DNA of 64,000 bases from Vibrio celticus (GCF_024347335.1 NZ_AP025463.1:3472001-3536000); one strand, 5' to 3'; positions 28,014 through 37,488 are shown, numbered from the stretch's first letter. The notes: generated by a model not told the origin, from the letters alone. Made by a program: numbers and translations.

Positions 28014-28265
28014 ATGAGCAAAAAAAAGCTATCAGAAAAAGAACTGCTTAAGAATATTACACCTAATACTGCCCACGCTGATGCACTTGCTACAGTTTCA
28101 TTAGATGAAGTGGGACTCGAACCCTCAGAACGCGACTATAAAGCCGCTTTAAAAAGAATTGAATCCTTATTTGATGTTGCTGAACCAGGCACACCCGAAG
28201 GTGATGAACTTGAAAAGCTAGTAACTTGGGTTGAAAGGTATGAAAAAGACCACTTCCCATTTTAA
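28014..28265 (+). CDS. HigA-like antitoxin N-terminal domain protein, lacking the HTH
   Basis: 83 residues. The last 45 (DYKAALKRIESLFDVAEPGTPEGDELEKLVTWVERYEKDHFPF) match the acidic N-terminal segment typical of HigA-like antitoxins (ADYEAAL..I..L.....GTPEGDELE.L..LVE.YE..H.P). In those proteins a helix-turn-helix normally follows; here the protein stops. No toxin gene is adjacent. It is the first gene inside the left end and is transcribed away from that end. It could be a truncated antitoxin or a free-standing small protein. Confidence 0.6.
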   Translation: MSKKKLSEKELLKNITPNTAHADALATVSLDEVGLEPSERDYKAALKRIESLFDVAEPGTPEGDELEKLVTWVERYEKDHFPF

Positions 28266-28266
28266 G

Positions 28267-28443
28267 TTAGCTAGCCATCAGCTGACTCAGCTTTGCCCCA
28301 TTCATGCCAGCGTCAATTGAGCCTGTTCCCTGTTGCTCTGCCTCATGACTTAGTTTTACTAATACGTTTAACGTGTCTACATAAGAAGGATACTTCGCTG
28401 AGTAACAATGAAAATTCAGCGACTTTGTTAATTGCTCAGTTGC
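28267..28443 (-). pseudogene. Possible C-terminal remnant of an unidentified minus-strand gene
   Basis: A stop-free minus-strand frame of 58 codons ends at TAA (28267-28269), has no plausible start, and has protein-like composition (for example YPSYVDTLNVLVKLSHEAEQ and NGAKLSQLMAS). An in-frame TAG lies just upstream. It may be the surviving 3' end of a cargo gene. I do not recognise it, and a chance frame is possible. Confidence 0.25.
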
Positions 28444-28540
28444 CTATAGGACAGCTATAATTTCAGCTACTACTTAGTTGTTATTTGGTACTAGCTAACA
28501 TTCAAGTCATGATTAATCTTATCAGCGACAGGAGTTCACA

Positions 28541-28837
28541 ATGAAAGTTTATGGACAAAAAACGATAGAGGTCGTTGTTGACCGATGCTGTGATATCTGT
28601 GGTACTAGCGTGATGGTAGATTCAAATGGCGTTAAGTTAGAAGAGGTTGGTGTACTGACTGCTAGCTGGGGATTTGGGTCAAAAATGGACGGTATTACCC
28701 ACCACCTTGATATGTGTGAAAGTTGTTTTCAAGTTGCATTATCTGCTCTAAAGGAGCATCGTAGAAGCATTGTGATGTTCGATGATCAGCAAGACCTTCC
28801 CGATGAAAAATTTGGTCAACAACCTGTTGGTGGCTAA
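28541..28837 (+). CDS. Small two-CxxC (zinc-ribbon-like) protein
   Basis: 98 residues with C-x2-C near residue 18-21 (RCCDICGTSV) and a second C-x2-C near 74-77 (DMCESCFQVAL), consistent with one zinc site bridging a beta-rich middle (EEVGVLTASWGFGSKMDG). A sequence CAGGAG precedes the ATG. It belongs to a widespread kind of small uncharacterised cargo protein. Function unknown. It is followed by about 800 bp of gene-free DNA. Confidence 0.6.
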   Translation: MKVYGQKTIEVVVDRCCDICGTSVMVDSNGVKLEEVGVLTASWGFGSKMDGITHHLDMCESCFQVALSALKEHRRSIVMFDDQQDLPDEKFGQQPVGG

Positions 28838-29670
28838 AATCAGACTCGCTTGTTAGTGAAACAAGCCGTTTCCCAATTGTGCAACAGCCTGTTGCACAAA
28901 TCAGTCAAAATCAAAAATGCCCCATTTAGCGTTAAAAATCCATCACGCAGGCTGCGTCACGCAACTCGCGTGATAACTTACCTTTGCCCCTAAACATCAG
29001 TTTAGAACACAAGAAACTATCAATATATTAATTTGTGTGTAAGCCTGCTGCACCAGTTTTTTTAGTCCCAGATACGACAAAGCCACAGGCAATGCCTATG
29101 GCTTTGTAAACAGCTACAGAATGTTTGTCATTCAAATCGAAGAGGGAACACATTCTGTGTGTAGCGTCGGGTGTTTTATCACCAAAGGGGAGGGAAAGCA
29201 CCTAGACTTATCATATGTCCTCGGTGGTCTGCTTTGCAAATAAGCCAAGTTCAATTCGATACAATTACTTCTGGCCAGACAGTAAATAGTATCTCCAAGA
29301 AAAAGCAGGGATACCCGAGGCTCTCAACGTTAGTCTAAAGCTAAGAACAGTATGTAGCAAGCTTACATTCTGTTCCTTTTCGAGTTAGGCGCTCATTTCG
29401 CAGTGTGCGAATCGCAACCTGCGAAATGAGCTTCTAAAATGATCAGACTTTACATCTCTTGCTATCTGAGAACTTCGAAGTGACAGATTTCGATCAAACT
29501 ATTTGTCCAACAACACCTCTTACGTAACCACACATCGCAAGTTGCGATGCGCAAGTTGCGATGTGTAGTTAAAAGCATCTAAAGTCTTACTCAGGAGGGG
29601 GAGCATTAGAACTTATTCTAGCTCACTTTCGTCCAGAATCAGTTTCAAAAAACAACACCGCATAGGAGCA
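28838..29670. other. Gene-free, hairpin-rich stretch in the transposon cargo
   Basis: No credible gene on either strand. At least six inverted repeats: 28877-28899 (10-bp perfect stem, 3-nt loop); 28957-28973 (TCACGC/GCGTGA); 29077-29107 (14-bp stem with one mismatch); 29345-29375 (GAACAG..CTGTTC); 29391-29431 (13-bp perfect stem, 15-nt loop); 29530-29566 (11-bp perfect stem, 15-nt loop). None is followed by a clear T-run, so they are not ordinary terminators. Spacing and sequence do not fit a CRISPR array. Confidence 0.6.
29391..29566. repeat. Pair of hairpins sharing a related 15-nt loop
   Basis: 29391-29431 has stem GCTCATTTCGCAG with a loop that reads GTTGCGATTCGCACA on the minus strand. 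29530-29566 has stem ACACATCGCAA with loop GTTGCGATGCGCAAG on the plus strand. The stems differ but the loops share GTTGCGAT-x-CGCA, itself a small palindrome. This suggests two diverged members of one element in opposite orientations. Confidence 0.5.
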
Positions 29671-30729
29671 TTAAGTTGGCAATAAAAGGTCAAAATCTAT
29701 TTCTTGGATATGCCGATCAACTGGCCTACGTGGAAAATATGGTGTTCCGAACTTTAAGAAGAAGTCGCATGGATTTAAGCCTGTGTATGTATATTGAGGC
29801 TCTATAACAAATAGCTTGATAGGCTTTGCTGGACACTCTCCAAATGCCTCCCATTTAGTACAGTACGAACAGTTATGCTTACTACTTTTTAGGAGTTTTT
29901 CAGAAAGAGAGCCAGGCTGATTTATACCAAACCTTACAAATTTAATTTCGCCTCTCTCTTTAATGAATCGGTGGCTTTGCTCTGGAAAGAATTTATTGTA
30001 GTACTCATAGATTTGGATTAAACATTCACGAGATACTGGCTTCCTTCTTCCATCTTGATAGTACCAATCATGAAATCCATCCCCAAGACTATGATCATTT
30101 CTTCGCATGGTCGCCCAAAGGTAAAAATCAACCATAAAACAGGGCATTATGTGGTAATCAACACTGACACGACTTAACCTTTGAGTATGTTTTACACTTA
30201 AGTTAGTAAGCTCTCTTACATCTAATGGGCAACCAGACAAAACCTTAAGTAAGGTCAAAACCATAGTTTCTCTCTTCGACTTTTTTAGCTGGGAAAGGAG
30301 TCGACCATGTTTCAGGCATTGCAACCCTTGTAACCATTCCCATTTAAAATACCCAAATCCATACTCCTGGATTGCCTGTAATATGCATTCTGGACAAAAG
30401 CGAATCGCTATCGAGCCATCAGCATTGGTTTTAGGTATGGGATAATCAAGGGGTTGGAAGATACTGTAGATTCTATCTAGGTAATCAACAGGGTTATCAT
30501 ATTTTTCTGCATATTTTAATGCTAGCCCCGAGTTTCTGAGAAAACGAAGCAACTCAACATCACAAGTTCTTGTCATTCTTTCAGGGCAAGCTTTTCTAAA
30601 GCTAACGTTATTGTACCAATCCCCCTCAGAGCTAAGAATACTAGAGAGGTCAATTTCACCTTCGACAACTAAGTTGCGGAAGATCCAGCTTTGGACAGAC
30701 TCATCCTCAAAATATTTGAGCTCAACCAT
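29671..30729 (-). CDS. Second TniQ-family protein, downstream of hsdR
   Basis: 352 residues. The N-terminus has the TniQ hallmark DESVQSWIFRNL. A zinc-finger follows: C112-P-E-C115 ... C138-L-K-H141-G with FKWEWLQGLQ between, matching TniQ/TnsD (CPxC...W...CxxHG). A later CSYC..CP cluster lies near residue 285. TniQ proteins recognise transposition targets and contact TnsC. It is shorter than and distinct from the 524-residue TnsD in this element. It starts 4 bp after the hsdR stop, so it is co-transcribed with the restriction operon at the end of the element opposite tnsABCD. It may be a second target selector or an unrelated use of the fold. Confidence 0.7.
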   Translation of the reverse strand: MVELKYFEDESVQSWIFRNLVVEGEIDLSSILSSEGDWYNNVSFRKACPERMTRTCDVELLRFLRNSGLALKYAEKYDNPVDYLDRIYSIFQPLDYPIPKTNADGSIAIRFCPECILQAIQEYGFGYFKWEWLQGLQCLKHGRLLSQLKKSKRETMVLTLLKVLSGCPLDVRELTNLSVKHTQRLSRVSVDYHIMPCFMVDFYLWATMRRNDHSLGDGFHDWYYQDGRRKPVSRECLIQIYEYYNKFFPEQSHRFIKERGEIKFVRFGINQPGSLSEKLLKSSKHNCSYCTKWEAFGECPAKPIKLFVIEPQYTYTGLNPCDFFLKFGTPYFPRRPVDRHIQEIDFDLLLPT

Positions 30730-30733
30730 CTAA

Positions 30734-33700
30734 CTAATAAACACTCTGTCCCAGGCCTGGATACTTCTCATAAACATGCATATACACTTCAGAACAAGTC
30801 TTTGGCCATAGGTCATCATCGTATGACTCCGGTAAACGGTCTAGAACATCTTCAATATAGCTACGAACGCGAGCTTTAGTTCTCTGTTTCTTACGCCAGT
30901 CGATAACTAGTAGCTCTTTCATGTTATCAACCAGCTCCTTTGCTATTCGCTTAACTTCATTTCGCTCTTTTTCATTGAGCGGTAATTCTTGAGTCATTAA
31001 ATCAAAGACGGCTAATTCTTCTTCACTAAGTCCTTCTCTAACCGTTCTTTTTTCTTCGTGGTCAAGGTCATGTAAGAAGCCAGATAACCGTTGGAAGAAC
31101 TCCTCTGCGGTATAAGCTCCAAGGTTGTATTCATCAATGAGCTCTTGGAATTTTTGCTGTAAGTCCTGACGTGACTTGTTTTTCAGCATCATTGGTTGCA
31201 GCTTTCGTTCAATAATATTCTTTAAGCGTTCTGCGTCTGACTTCTGAGGCTTTTTAATCTTCGTTACCATTTCAGCCAGAGCATCGAAATCAATACCCGC
31301 GATATTGATTGGCTCAGGGAGGTTGCTCTTTATCTGAATGGTCGTAATGGACTCATCAAGCAGTTCATTAACTTGATGGCGCACCACATCTAGCACATCC
31401 TCATCATCAATTGAGACACCTGATTTCTGTCGCATCTGAGCATAAATAACATTAATAGCGATTCGATGAGGTACGTATTCATTTGCATCATCATCAGGAA
31501 GTACAGCTTTGAATATTCGATTTATTTGGCGAACAAAAGCTGTGAACTCATCTTTGAGATCGGGCGCAAGCAGCACTTCACTTGCATCATCAAGCATTTG
31601 CAGCTTTGTAAAACCTTCTGCGGGGGCAGATATCACTGCATCGATGTCAACATTTTGCTTTAATAAGAAAGCCTTTAGTTCACCAATCGCAATGGCTAAT
31701 GCTGCAACTAGCTCTCGCTTATCCCTAGCAGGGCTATCAACACCATACCCCGCACCTGGCTCTGCAACTTGCCCTCCACCATATAGGCCAAGGGCAATCT
31801 GTAATGCACTAAAAATATTAATATAATCGACGACCTGACCAGCACTCTTACCAGGGAAGACTCGGTTCGCACGAGCAATAGTCTGCATCAAGGTATGGTT
31901 CTTAAGTGGCTTGTCTAGATAGAGGGTCGAGACTGATGGCGCATCAAAGCCAGTAAGCCACATCGCACAAACGAAAACGATACGAAGGTTGTCATCTGGG
32001 TCTTTGAATTTTTCATCAATATCCTCTTTGACCATACGTTCTCTGTGTGTCTTATAGCCGAGACCTTTCTTAGCCAAACGTTCTTCATCATTCTGTTCAC
32101 CAGACACAACCACTGCCATGTCTGTCGACTCCATGTGCTCAATTTGAAACTCTAGTTTCGCCAGTCGACTACCTTTCGCAAACTTAGCCTGAGACCTTAG
32201 GCTTTTTAGCTTCACTTGCCACGCAGCTGATACTTTATCGTACATTTTAATTGCAGTGGCTTTATCAATAGAGACAACCATTGCTTTGCCCAACTGACCA
32301 CCTTTGAAAACGGCTCTATTGATGTAGTGCTCGACTAAGTCTTTGGCTATTGTTTCCAATCGGTCGTCACGGGTAATGATGTGATACGACTTACTAAATT
32401 CTCGCTCTAGCTTTTCTTCCTGCTCATCGGTCAGACCTGATTGCTCAATAATATCCGCAATTTCAGTACCAACATCGTCACGGGATAAGTTGACTTCTGG
32501 TACCCTATTTTCGTAATACAAAGGCAATGTCGCACCATCATCAACAGCATCCGCAAAGTTATAGATACTGATGTAATCACCAAATATCTCTTGGGTTTTT
32601 CCACTCTCTTTGCTTCCTTCTTCAGATAACTGTTCAGACAGCAAAGGAGTACCAGTAAAGGCCATATAAGAAGCATTTGGCATGGAACTACGCATGTTCA
32701 TAGCTAAAGAGTCATATTGGCTTCTATGCGCTTCATCGGTGATCACGATGATGTCATCACGTTCAGATAATAGAGGATAATTGCCTTTTTCGTCCCCTTT
32801 GAATTTTTGAATCAATGTGAAAACGAAACGGTGGTCTTCTGCTAGTAACGCTTTAAGCTCAGCACCAGATTCAGCTTGGCAGTTTTCTGTTAATGCGCCA
32901 GAAGAGTGGAAAGTTTTATATATTTGGTCGTCTAAATCTGTACGGTCAGTGATAAGCACAAACGTCCAGTTTCCAGTGTATTTTCGGAATGCTTTTTTAC
33001 AGAAGAAAACCATTGAGAAGCTTTTGCCACTGCCTTGGGTATGCCAAAAAACACCCAATTGACCTGAACGCTCTTTTACATTGGTAAGCCCTTCTAAAGC
33101 TTGGTTTACCCCGAGATACTGATGGTATTTAGCAACGATTTTGAGTGTCTGCTTTTTCTTCACAAATAATATGTAGTTTTCAATAATATCTAAAAAGCGA
33201 GTGCGCTCACATACACCTCTGATAACGACTTCAAGGCTTACTCTGCGGGGCTCTTTTTCACTTTCTATTTTCTTCCATTCCGCAAAGTGTTCCCACTGGC
33301 TAGAAATGGAACCCACTCGTGACTGAATACCATTAGATAACACGATGATTTGGTTGTAGTGGAATAACTGAGGAATGGTGTTCCGGTAGTCTTTTAGATT
33401 ATCTTTGTAAGCATTGAAGAGGTTCTTATGACTAGTTTTAAGTTCAACAAACAACAATGGCAAGCCGTTTACAAAACCTAATAGGTCTGGGCGTCGAGTT
33501 TCAATCTCTCCAGAAATAGACATCTGACTGCAAAGCAAAAAGTCATTGTTATCAGCTGTTTCCCAATCGATATAACGAACAACATAATCTTCTTCATCAT
33601 CAGAAGTCGCGGTATATGTATAGCCATCTTTTAATAACAGGTATATCGCTTCATTTGCAGCTATATCGCTCATAGATGAACGGTCACGACACATCTCATC

Positions 33701-33928
33701 AATTGCTTCTTGCAATATTAGAGGTGAGATACCTTTGTTTAGCTTCAGTAAAGCCTCACGAAGACGGTTAGTTAATACAACATCGTTACGATTTTCGCGT
33801 CCAAACGCGAGATCACCTTCAGCATTACTACCAAAAGCTTCATCCCAACAAGTTTCCGTATGCCAATCAAGACTATCAAATAGCGCTATGGCTGGTTGTT
33901 CAACTAAACCATCTTCTGTATATGTCAT
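30734..33928 (-). CDS. hsdR: Type I restriction enzyme R subunit
   Basis: About 1064 residues. The N-terminal PD-(D/E)xK nuclease contains RRPDLLGFVNGLPLLFVELKTS. SF2 translocase motifs follow: Walker A TQGSGKS, the DEAH box (ITDEAHRSQ), TGTPL, and GFDAPSVSTLYLDKPL. The C-terminal helical domain binds the M/S complex. It cuts DNA lacking the cognate methylation after translocation. The ATG at 33928 lies 2 bp after the HNH stop, implying coupling; an open frame continues upstream but overlaps that gene. The IS21 insertion upstream separates this gene from hsdM/hsdS, so expression may be altered. Confidence 0.93.
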   Translation of the reverse strand: MTYTEDGLVEQPAIALFDSLDWHTETCWDEAFGSNAEGDLAFGRENRNDVVLTNRLREALLKLNKGISPLILQEAIDEMCRDRSSMSDIAANEAIYLLLKDGYTYTATSDDEEDYVVRYIDWETADNNDFLLCSQMSISGEIETRRPDLLGFVNGLPLLFVELKTSHKNLFNAYKDNLKDYRNTIPQLFHYNQIIVLSNGIQSRVGSISSQWEHFAEWKKIESEKEPRRVSLEVVIRGVCERTRFLDIIENYILFVKKKQTLKIVAKYHQYLGVNQALEGLTNVKERSGQLGVFWHTQGSGKSFSMVFFCKKAFRKYTGNWTFVLITDRTDLDDQIYKTFHSSGALTENCQAESGAELKALLAEDHRFVFTLIQKFKGDEKGNYPLLSERDDIIVITDEAHRSQYDSLAMNMRSSMPNASYMAFTGTPLLSEQLSEEGSKESGKTQEIFGDYISIYNFADAVDDGATLPLYYENRVPEVNLSRDDVGTEIADIIEQSGLTDEQEEKLEREFSKSYHIITRDDRLETIAKDLVEHYINRAVFKGGQLGKAMVVSIDKATAIKMYDKVSAAWQVKLKSLRSQAKFAKGSRLAKLEFQIEHMESTDMAVVVSGEQNDEERLAKKGLGYKTHRERMVKEDIDEKFKDPDDNLRIVFVCAMWLTGFDAPSVSTLYLDKPLKNHTLMQTIARANRVFPGKSAGQVVDYINIFSALQIALGLYGGGQVAEPGAGYGVDSPARDKRELVAALAIAIGELKAFLLKQNVDIDAVISAPAEGFTKLQMLDDASEVLLAPDLKDEFTAFVRQINRIFKAVLPDDDANEYVPHRIAINVIYAQMRQKSGVSIDDEDVLDVVRHQVNELLDESITTIQIKSNLPEPINIAGIDFDALAEMVTKIKKPQKSDAERLKNIIERKLQPMMLKNKSRQDLQQKFQELIDEYNLGAYTAEEFFQRLSGFLHDLDHEEKRTVREGLSEEELAVFDLMTQELPLNEKERNEVKRIAKELVDNMKELLVIDWRKKQRTKARVRSYIEDVLDRLPESYDDDLWPKTCSEVYMHVYEKYPGLGQSVY

Positions 33929-33930
33929 TT

Positions 33931-34776
33931 TCAACCCAAATTTTGTGGTAACGGTCCATTGTCCAAATGTTTTAATAGTTCGGGCGTAGCCAATACTGAT
34001 TTGTAATAAATAGCAGGCCAAGAGTTTATTGATTTCTCTAGTTCTGGCTCTAAATACATTTCAATCAAATCCTCTACCTCAGAAGGATTGCTACGCTTTC
34101 TTCTTTTAGTCATCAATTTCAATAAATGAATGTGCTTTGATCTACAAAAAGATTTCAATCTTTCTTGAAAGTCCACCCCTATGACATGTCTAATCAGCAA
34201 CTTAACAACGCTTATTTCACCACGAACAATCTTTATTTCGAATGTTGGTGAGTTGAACGGTGGACGGATTTCGATATGAAAATAGCTTTCATCTATCTTG
34301 TCAAAATAAGGATGAATATAAGCTTTTCGATTAGAATCCGTTAAATACTTTGTTGATTTTACTTCCTGACATCGATTACACATCGGCGTCAAGTTAGCCA
34401 AGCAAACTGCAAATTCTGGGAATATATCTTTGGGAAGGTAATGGTCGAGAGTTCCAGGGGCTCCTTCTTCCCCACAACTTGGGCAACATAGAAGACCATG
34501 TTCTTTTCTCATATGCTTCAATATCTTATAGGGTAACTGATGTTCTTTCGGCGAATATAAATTAATTAGAGTCTGCTTTCTCTCTTTTGGGTTTCTGGTA
34601 ACCCTTTGAAGTTCAAAAGGCTTAATAAACTCAGGGTTGCCCCTCATACTAAGATACAACCTAAATTGGTTGCCTAGGTGAGGCCTTGCATCATCATAAA
34701 AATCTTTTAATGGAAGATACTTGCTTCGTTCATCTATTACAGAGTCCAAAATGGATAGTGAACACTCAGTTGGCAT
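33931..34776 (-). CDS. HNH-family nuclease, candidate PtuB-like partner of the ATPase
   Basis: 281 residues. HNH core: C98-x2-C101, then D111-H112 (TLDHYLPKD), N128 (LANLTP) and C133-x2-C136 (CNRCQEVK), a zinc-stabilised HNH fold with the metal-binding His. The flanks are helix-rich and basic (MTKRRKRSN). Before the IS21 insertion it began 7 bp after the ATPase stop; its stop is 2 bp before hsdR. ATPase plus HNH is the composition of Septu (PtuA/PtuB). Its ATG lies partly in the IS21 target duplication, so the coding sequence is intact but its natural upstream sequence is 5 kb away. The nuclease call is good; Septu membership is inference. Confidence 0.75.
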   Translation of the reverse strand: MPTECSLSILDSVIDERSKYLPLKDFYDDARPHLGNQFRLYLSMRGNPEFIKPFELQRVTRNPKERKQTLINLYSPKEHQLPYKILKHMRKEHGLLCCPSCGEEGAPGTLDHYLPKDIFPEFAVCLANLTPMCNRCQEVKSTKYLTDSNRKAYIHPYFDKIDESYFHIEIRPPFNSPTFEIKIVRGEISVVKLLIRHVIGVDFQERLKSFCRSKHIHLLKLMTKRRKRSNPSEVEDLIEMYLEPELEKSINSWPAIYYKSVLATPELLKHLDNGPLPQNLG

Positions 34777-34859
34777 ATCTTGCGTATTTCGGTGATTGCG
34801 ATCGCTCGTTTCGGTTTATTCCGATCACCTGATCCTACCGTTTTTCCCTCTTCTTATTT

Positions 34860-35600
34860 TTACTCTAAGTGATCGGATTGCGCCAGTTTTCTCATTGACT
34901 CACCTCCCAGTTCTATTCTATGACTATTGTGTACTAGCCGATCCATTAGCGCGTCCGCGACGGTGGCGTTGCCGATCATGTTGTACCACTCCCTTACAGG
35001 TAACTGGCTGATGACGATTGTGCTGCTGTTTTGATAACGCTCTTCCAGCACTTCTAATAAGTGACCCGCATGCTCTTGAGTGAGTTTTTCCATCCCCCAG
35101 TCGTCGAGGATCAGTAAGGCTTTCTTAGCCAGCGATTGGAGTTGCTTTTGATAGCTACCATCCAGACGACCAGCGGTCAGGTCGTCAAGCAAGCGAGTTA
35201 ATCGGTAGTACTTAACCGTTTGTTGTTGGTCACAGGCGCTGGTTGCCAGTGCGCAGGCAAGATACGTTTTGCCTGCGCCTGTTGGGCCTGTAACCAAGAT
35301 GTTCTGGTGTTTGTATAGATAACTGCCCGTCAGAAGTTCGCTCATCTGTTTACGATTGAGGTTTCGTCCCTCCTTATAGATAAGTTGGCTCGGCTGCGCA
35401 TCTACTCTCAGCTTGGCTTGTCGTTTTAAGCGTTGGATTTTGCTCTGATTGCGATTCAAGATCTCGCTTTCCAGAAGTAGGCTTAGCCTTTCCTCGAAGT
35501 CCAGTTCTGCGTAGGTGGTCAGTTGCTCTTGCTGCTGCTCTAATGCTTTCGCTGCATGGCTCAAGCGTAGGGTTTTGAGTTGGTCGTTCAGTGCATTCAT
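34860..35600 (-). CDS. istB: IstB ATP-binding helper of the IS21 element
   Basis: 246 residues from the chosen ATG, which has AGGAGAAAGG just upstream. AAA+ protein of the IstB/DnaC family: Walker A GPTGAGKTY, Walker B LLILDDWGMEKL, sensor region STIVISQLPVREWYNMIGN and the C-terminal arginine-containing MDRLVHNSHRIEL. IstB binds target DNA and stimulates the IstA transposase. It appears intact, unlike its partner. Confidence 0.93.
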   Translation of the reverse strand: MNALNDQLKTLRLSHAAKALEQQQEQLTTYAELDFEERLSLLLESEILNRNQSKIQRLKRQAKLRVDAQPSQLIYKEGRNLNRKQMSELLTGSYLYKHQNILVTGPTGAGKTYLACALATSACDQQQTVKYYRLTRLLDDLTAGRLDGSYQKQLQSLAKKALLILDDWGMEKLTQEHAGHLLEVLEERYQNSSTIVISQLPVREWYNMIGNATVADALMDRLVHNSHRIELGGESMRKLAQSDHLE

Positions 35601-37188
35601 ATCCTTTCTCCTAGTGATAACTGTTCGGGCCACGAACATTGCTATGAACAAGATTTGGCGTACTCGTGTTGTCTTTACTCAGTTGTCCTTCACGATTGTT
35701 TTCAACAAATTGCTGATGAAGGTGTAATTGGATTTTGTCAGCATCAGCGCATCTTTACAGGCTTGCTCTAGGCGCGATTCGCCATAGGTTTTACTGAGGC
35801 TGAGCAAGCCAAGGCAGGAACGATAAGACTGCTCTGGATGAGGCTTGGAGTTCAGCATCTTATTGACGACTTCTCGTGTGGCTGGGCCGATATTGGCTCC
35901 CCAGCTAAGCAAGCGCCCTGGCGACCACTTCTGATGTTGATGGTTGCTTGGCATGTGCTCTGGTTGGGTGCTGTTTCCTCGCTCTCTTTGGCTACGTGGA
36001 TGCTGGGCCACCAAGTTACCTTGATGGTAGATCTGCACCAGGCGATTAGAGGCTTCCAACTCGACATGGTGACCAACAAGTTGATGGGGAACCGAGTAGT
36101 AATGACGGCGATATTCGATGTGATAGTCAGGGCCAACTTTGGCTCGTTTAGTTTCGGTATACAGGTAACGCTGCCTAGGCAGTGGCTTTAATGCAGGTTT
36201 GTCGAGTTTATCGAACAGCGCTTGGCGGCTGGCGCCATACTGTTTCATCTCACGCTGATTTAACTCATTCATGAGTTCACGGATGGCGAGATTCAACTCT
36301 TTAAAAGTGTGGAAGGCTTGGTGTCGCAACCGCATCATGATCCAGCGTTCTACTAGGAGCACGGCATTCTCTGCCTTGGCTTTGTCTTTCGGTTTGTAGG
36401 GGCGAGCAGGCATCACGGCTGTTTGATAGTGATTAGCCAGCTTTTGATAGCTGTCGTTCAGTCTCGGCTCATAACGATTGGCTTTGGTGACTGCGCTGCG
36501 TAGGTTATCGGGAACTAAGAGTTGTGGTACGCCACCGAAGTGTTCGAACGCATTCGCATGCGCCTCTAACCAGTAGGGCTTCCCTTGGCTGGGGAAGGCT
36601 TCAACATAAGTGTAATTGGACGCGCCTAAAGTCGCGACGAACACCTCCGCTTCGCGCACTTCGCCTGTGTCAGGGTTGACCACCTGAAGCCGAGGCCCAC
36701 AGTAATCGATAAACAGTTTATCACCTGCAACATGAAGCTGGCGCATGCTGCGTTTTTGGGTTTTGAACCAACGAGTGAAGTGCTCGCAGAACTGAGTGTA
36801 AGCGTAAGCTTGCTCTTGATATTGCTCATGATACTCCTGCCAGAGCAGCATCTTTGTCATACCTTTACGCCTGAGTTCGACTGCGTATTGAGTGAAGTCT
36901 GGCATAACTTTATCTCGACTGACTTTCTTGCCGTGATACAGCGCCTGTGTGAGATCTGCATCGCTGCAACTGTCGGGTAGAGGCCAACCAAGTTGGCTTT
37001 GTTTAAAGCGAGTAAGGAGTTCTGATACGGTGGACGGGCCGAGTTTAAGGCAAGAAGCGATACCACGATTTGAGAGACCGCAGTCGTATTTAAGGCGTAA
37101 TACCTCTTTGATTGTAAGCGTCTAATTAACCACACGTTCTAATTCCAACCAGCCTTTGTCATAGTTTTTCCAACCTAACGGAGGAACT

Positions 37189-37488
37189 ATGACTCAATCT
37201 GAAAAACACCAACATTGGACGACCATTGTCTCTAACCAGCAAGAAAGCGGACTTTCTGTTCCGCAGTTTTGCAAAGAGCACGACATCAATTACGCCACTT
37301 TTCATTATTGGTTGAAGAAACTCAAACAAACTGATGATGAACAAATCGCCCACCAAGTGGTAATGAATGATCGTCCATCATTAAGTGCAGAGACGGTTGT
37401 TGTTCATCTACCGAATGGACTTAAAGCAGAGCTGCCGACCTCGTTATCACTGACACAAATTCAAACTTGGCTTAAGGCGCTGCAATGA
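37189..37488 (+). CDS. tnpA: IS66 TnpA accessory protein
   Basis: 99 residues with the IS66 TnpA pattern, a helix-turn-helix near the N-terminus (WTTIVSNQQESGLSVPQFCKEHDINYATFHYWLKKLK). GGAGGAACT precedes the start. Its stop overlaps the tnpB start (ATGA), the usual IS66 coupling. The frame is intact. Confidence 0.9.
   Translation: MTQSEKHQHWTTIVSNQQESGLSVPQFCKEHDINYATFHYWLKKLKQTDDEQIAHQVVMNDRPSLSAETVVVHLPNGLKAELPTSLSLTQIQTWLKALQ

Noticed and set aside
29385..29435. Integron attC site (GTTAGGC before a long hairpin)
   Set aside because: Only one side has an attC-like core; no matching inverse core, no integrase and no cassette layout.
28838..29670. CRISPR array or guide RNA for a CRISPR-associated Tn7-like system
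   Set aside because: The hairpins differ in stem and spacing, there is no repeat-spacer periodicity, and no cas gene lies anywhere in the element.
35838..36191. 117-codon plus-strand frame within istA
   Set aside because: Antisense to the conserved IstA coding sequence.
36857..37135. 92-codon minus-strand frame at the IS66/IS21 junction
   Set aside because: Out-of-frame shadow of the istA N-terminal region; the real istA frame is recovered by joining across IS66.
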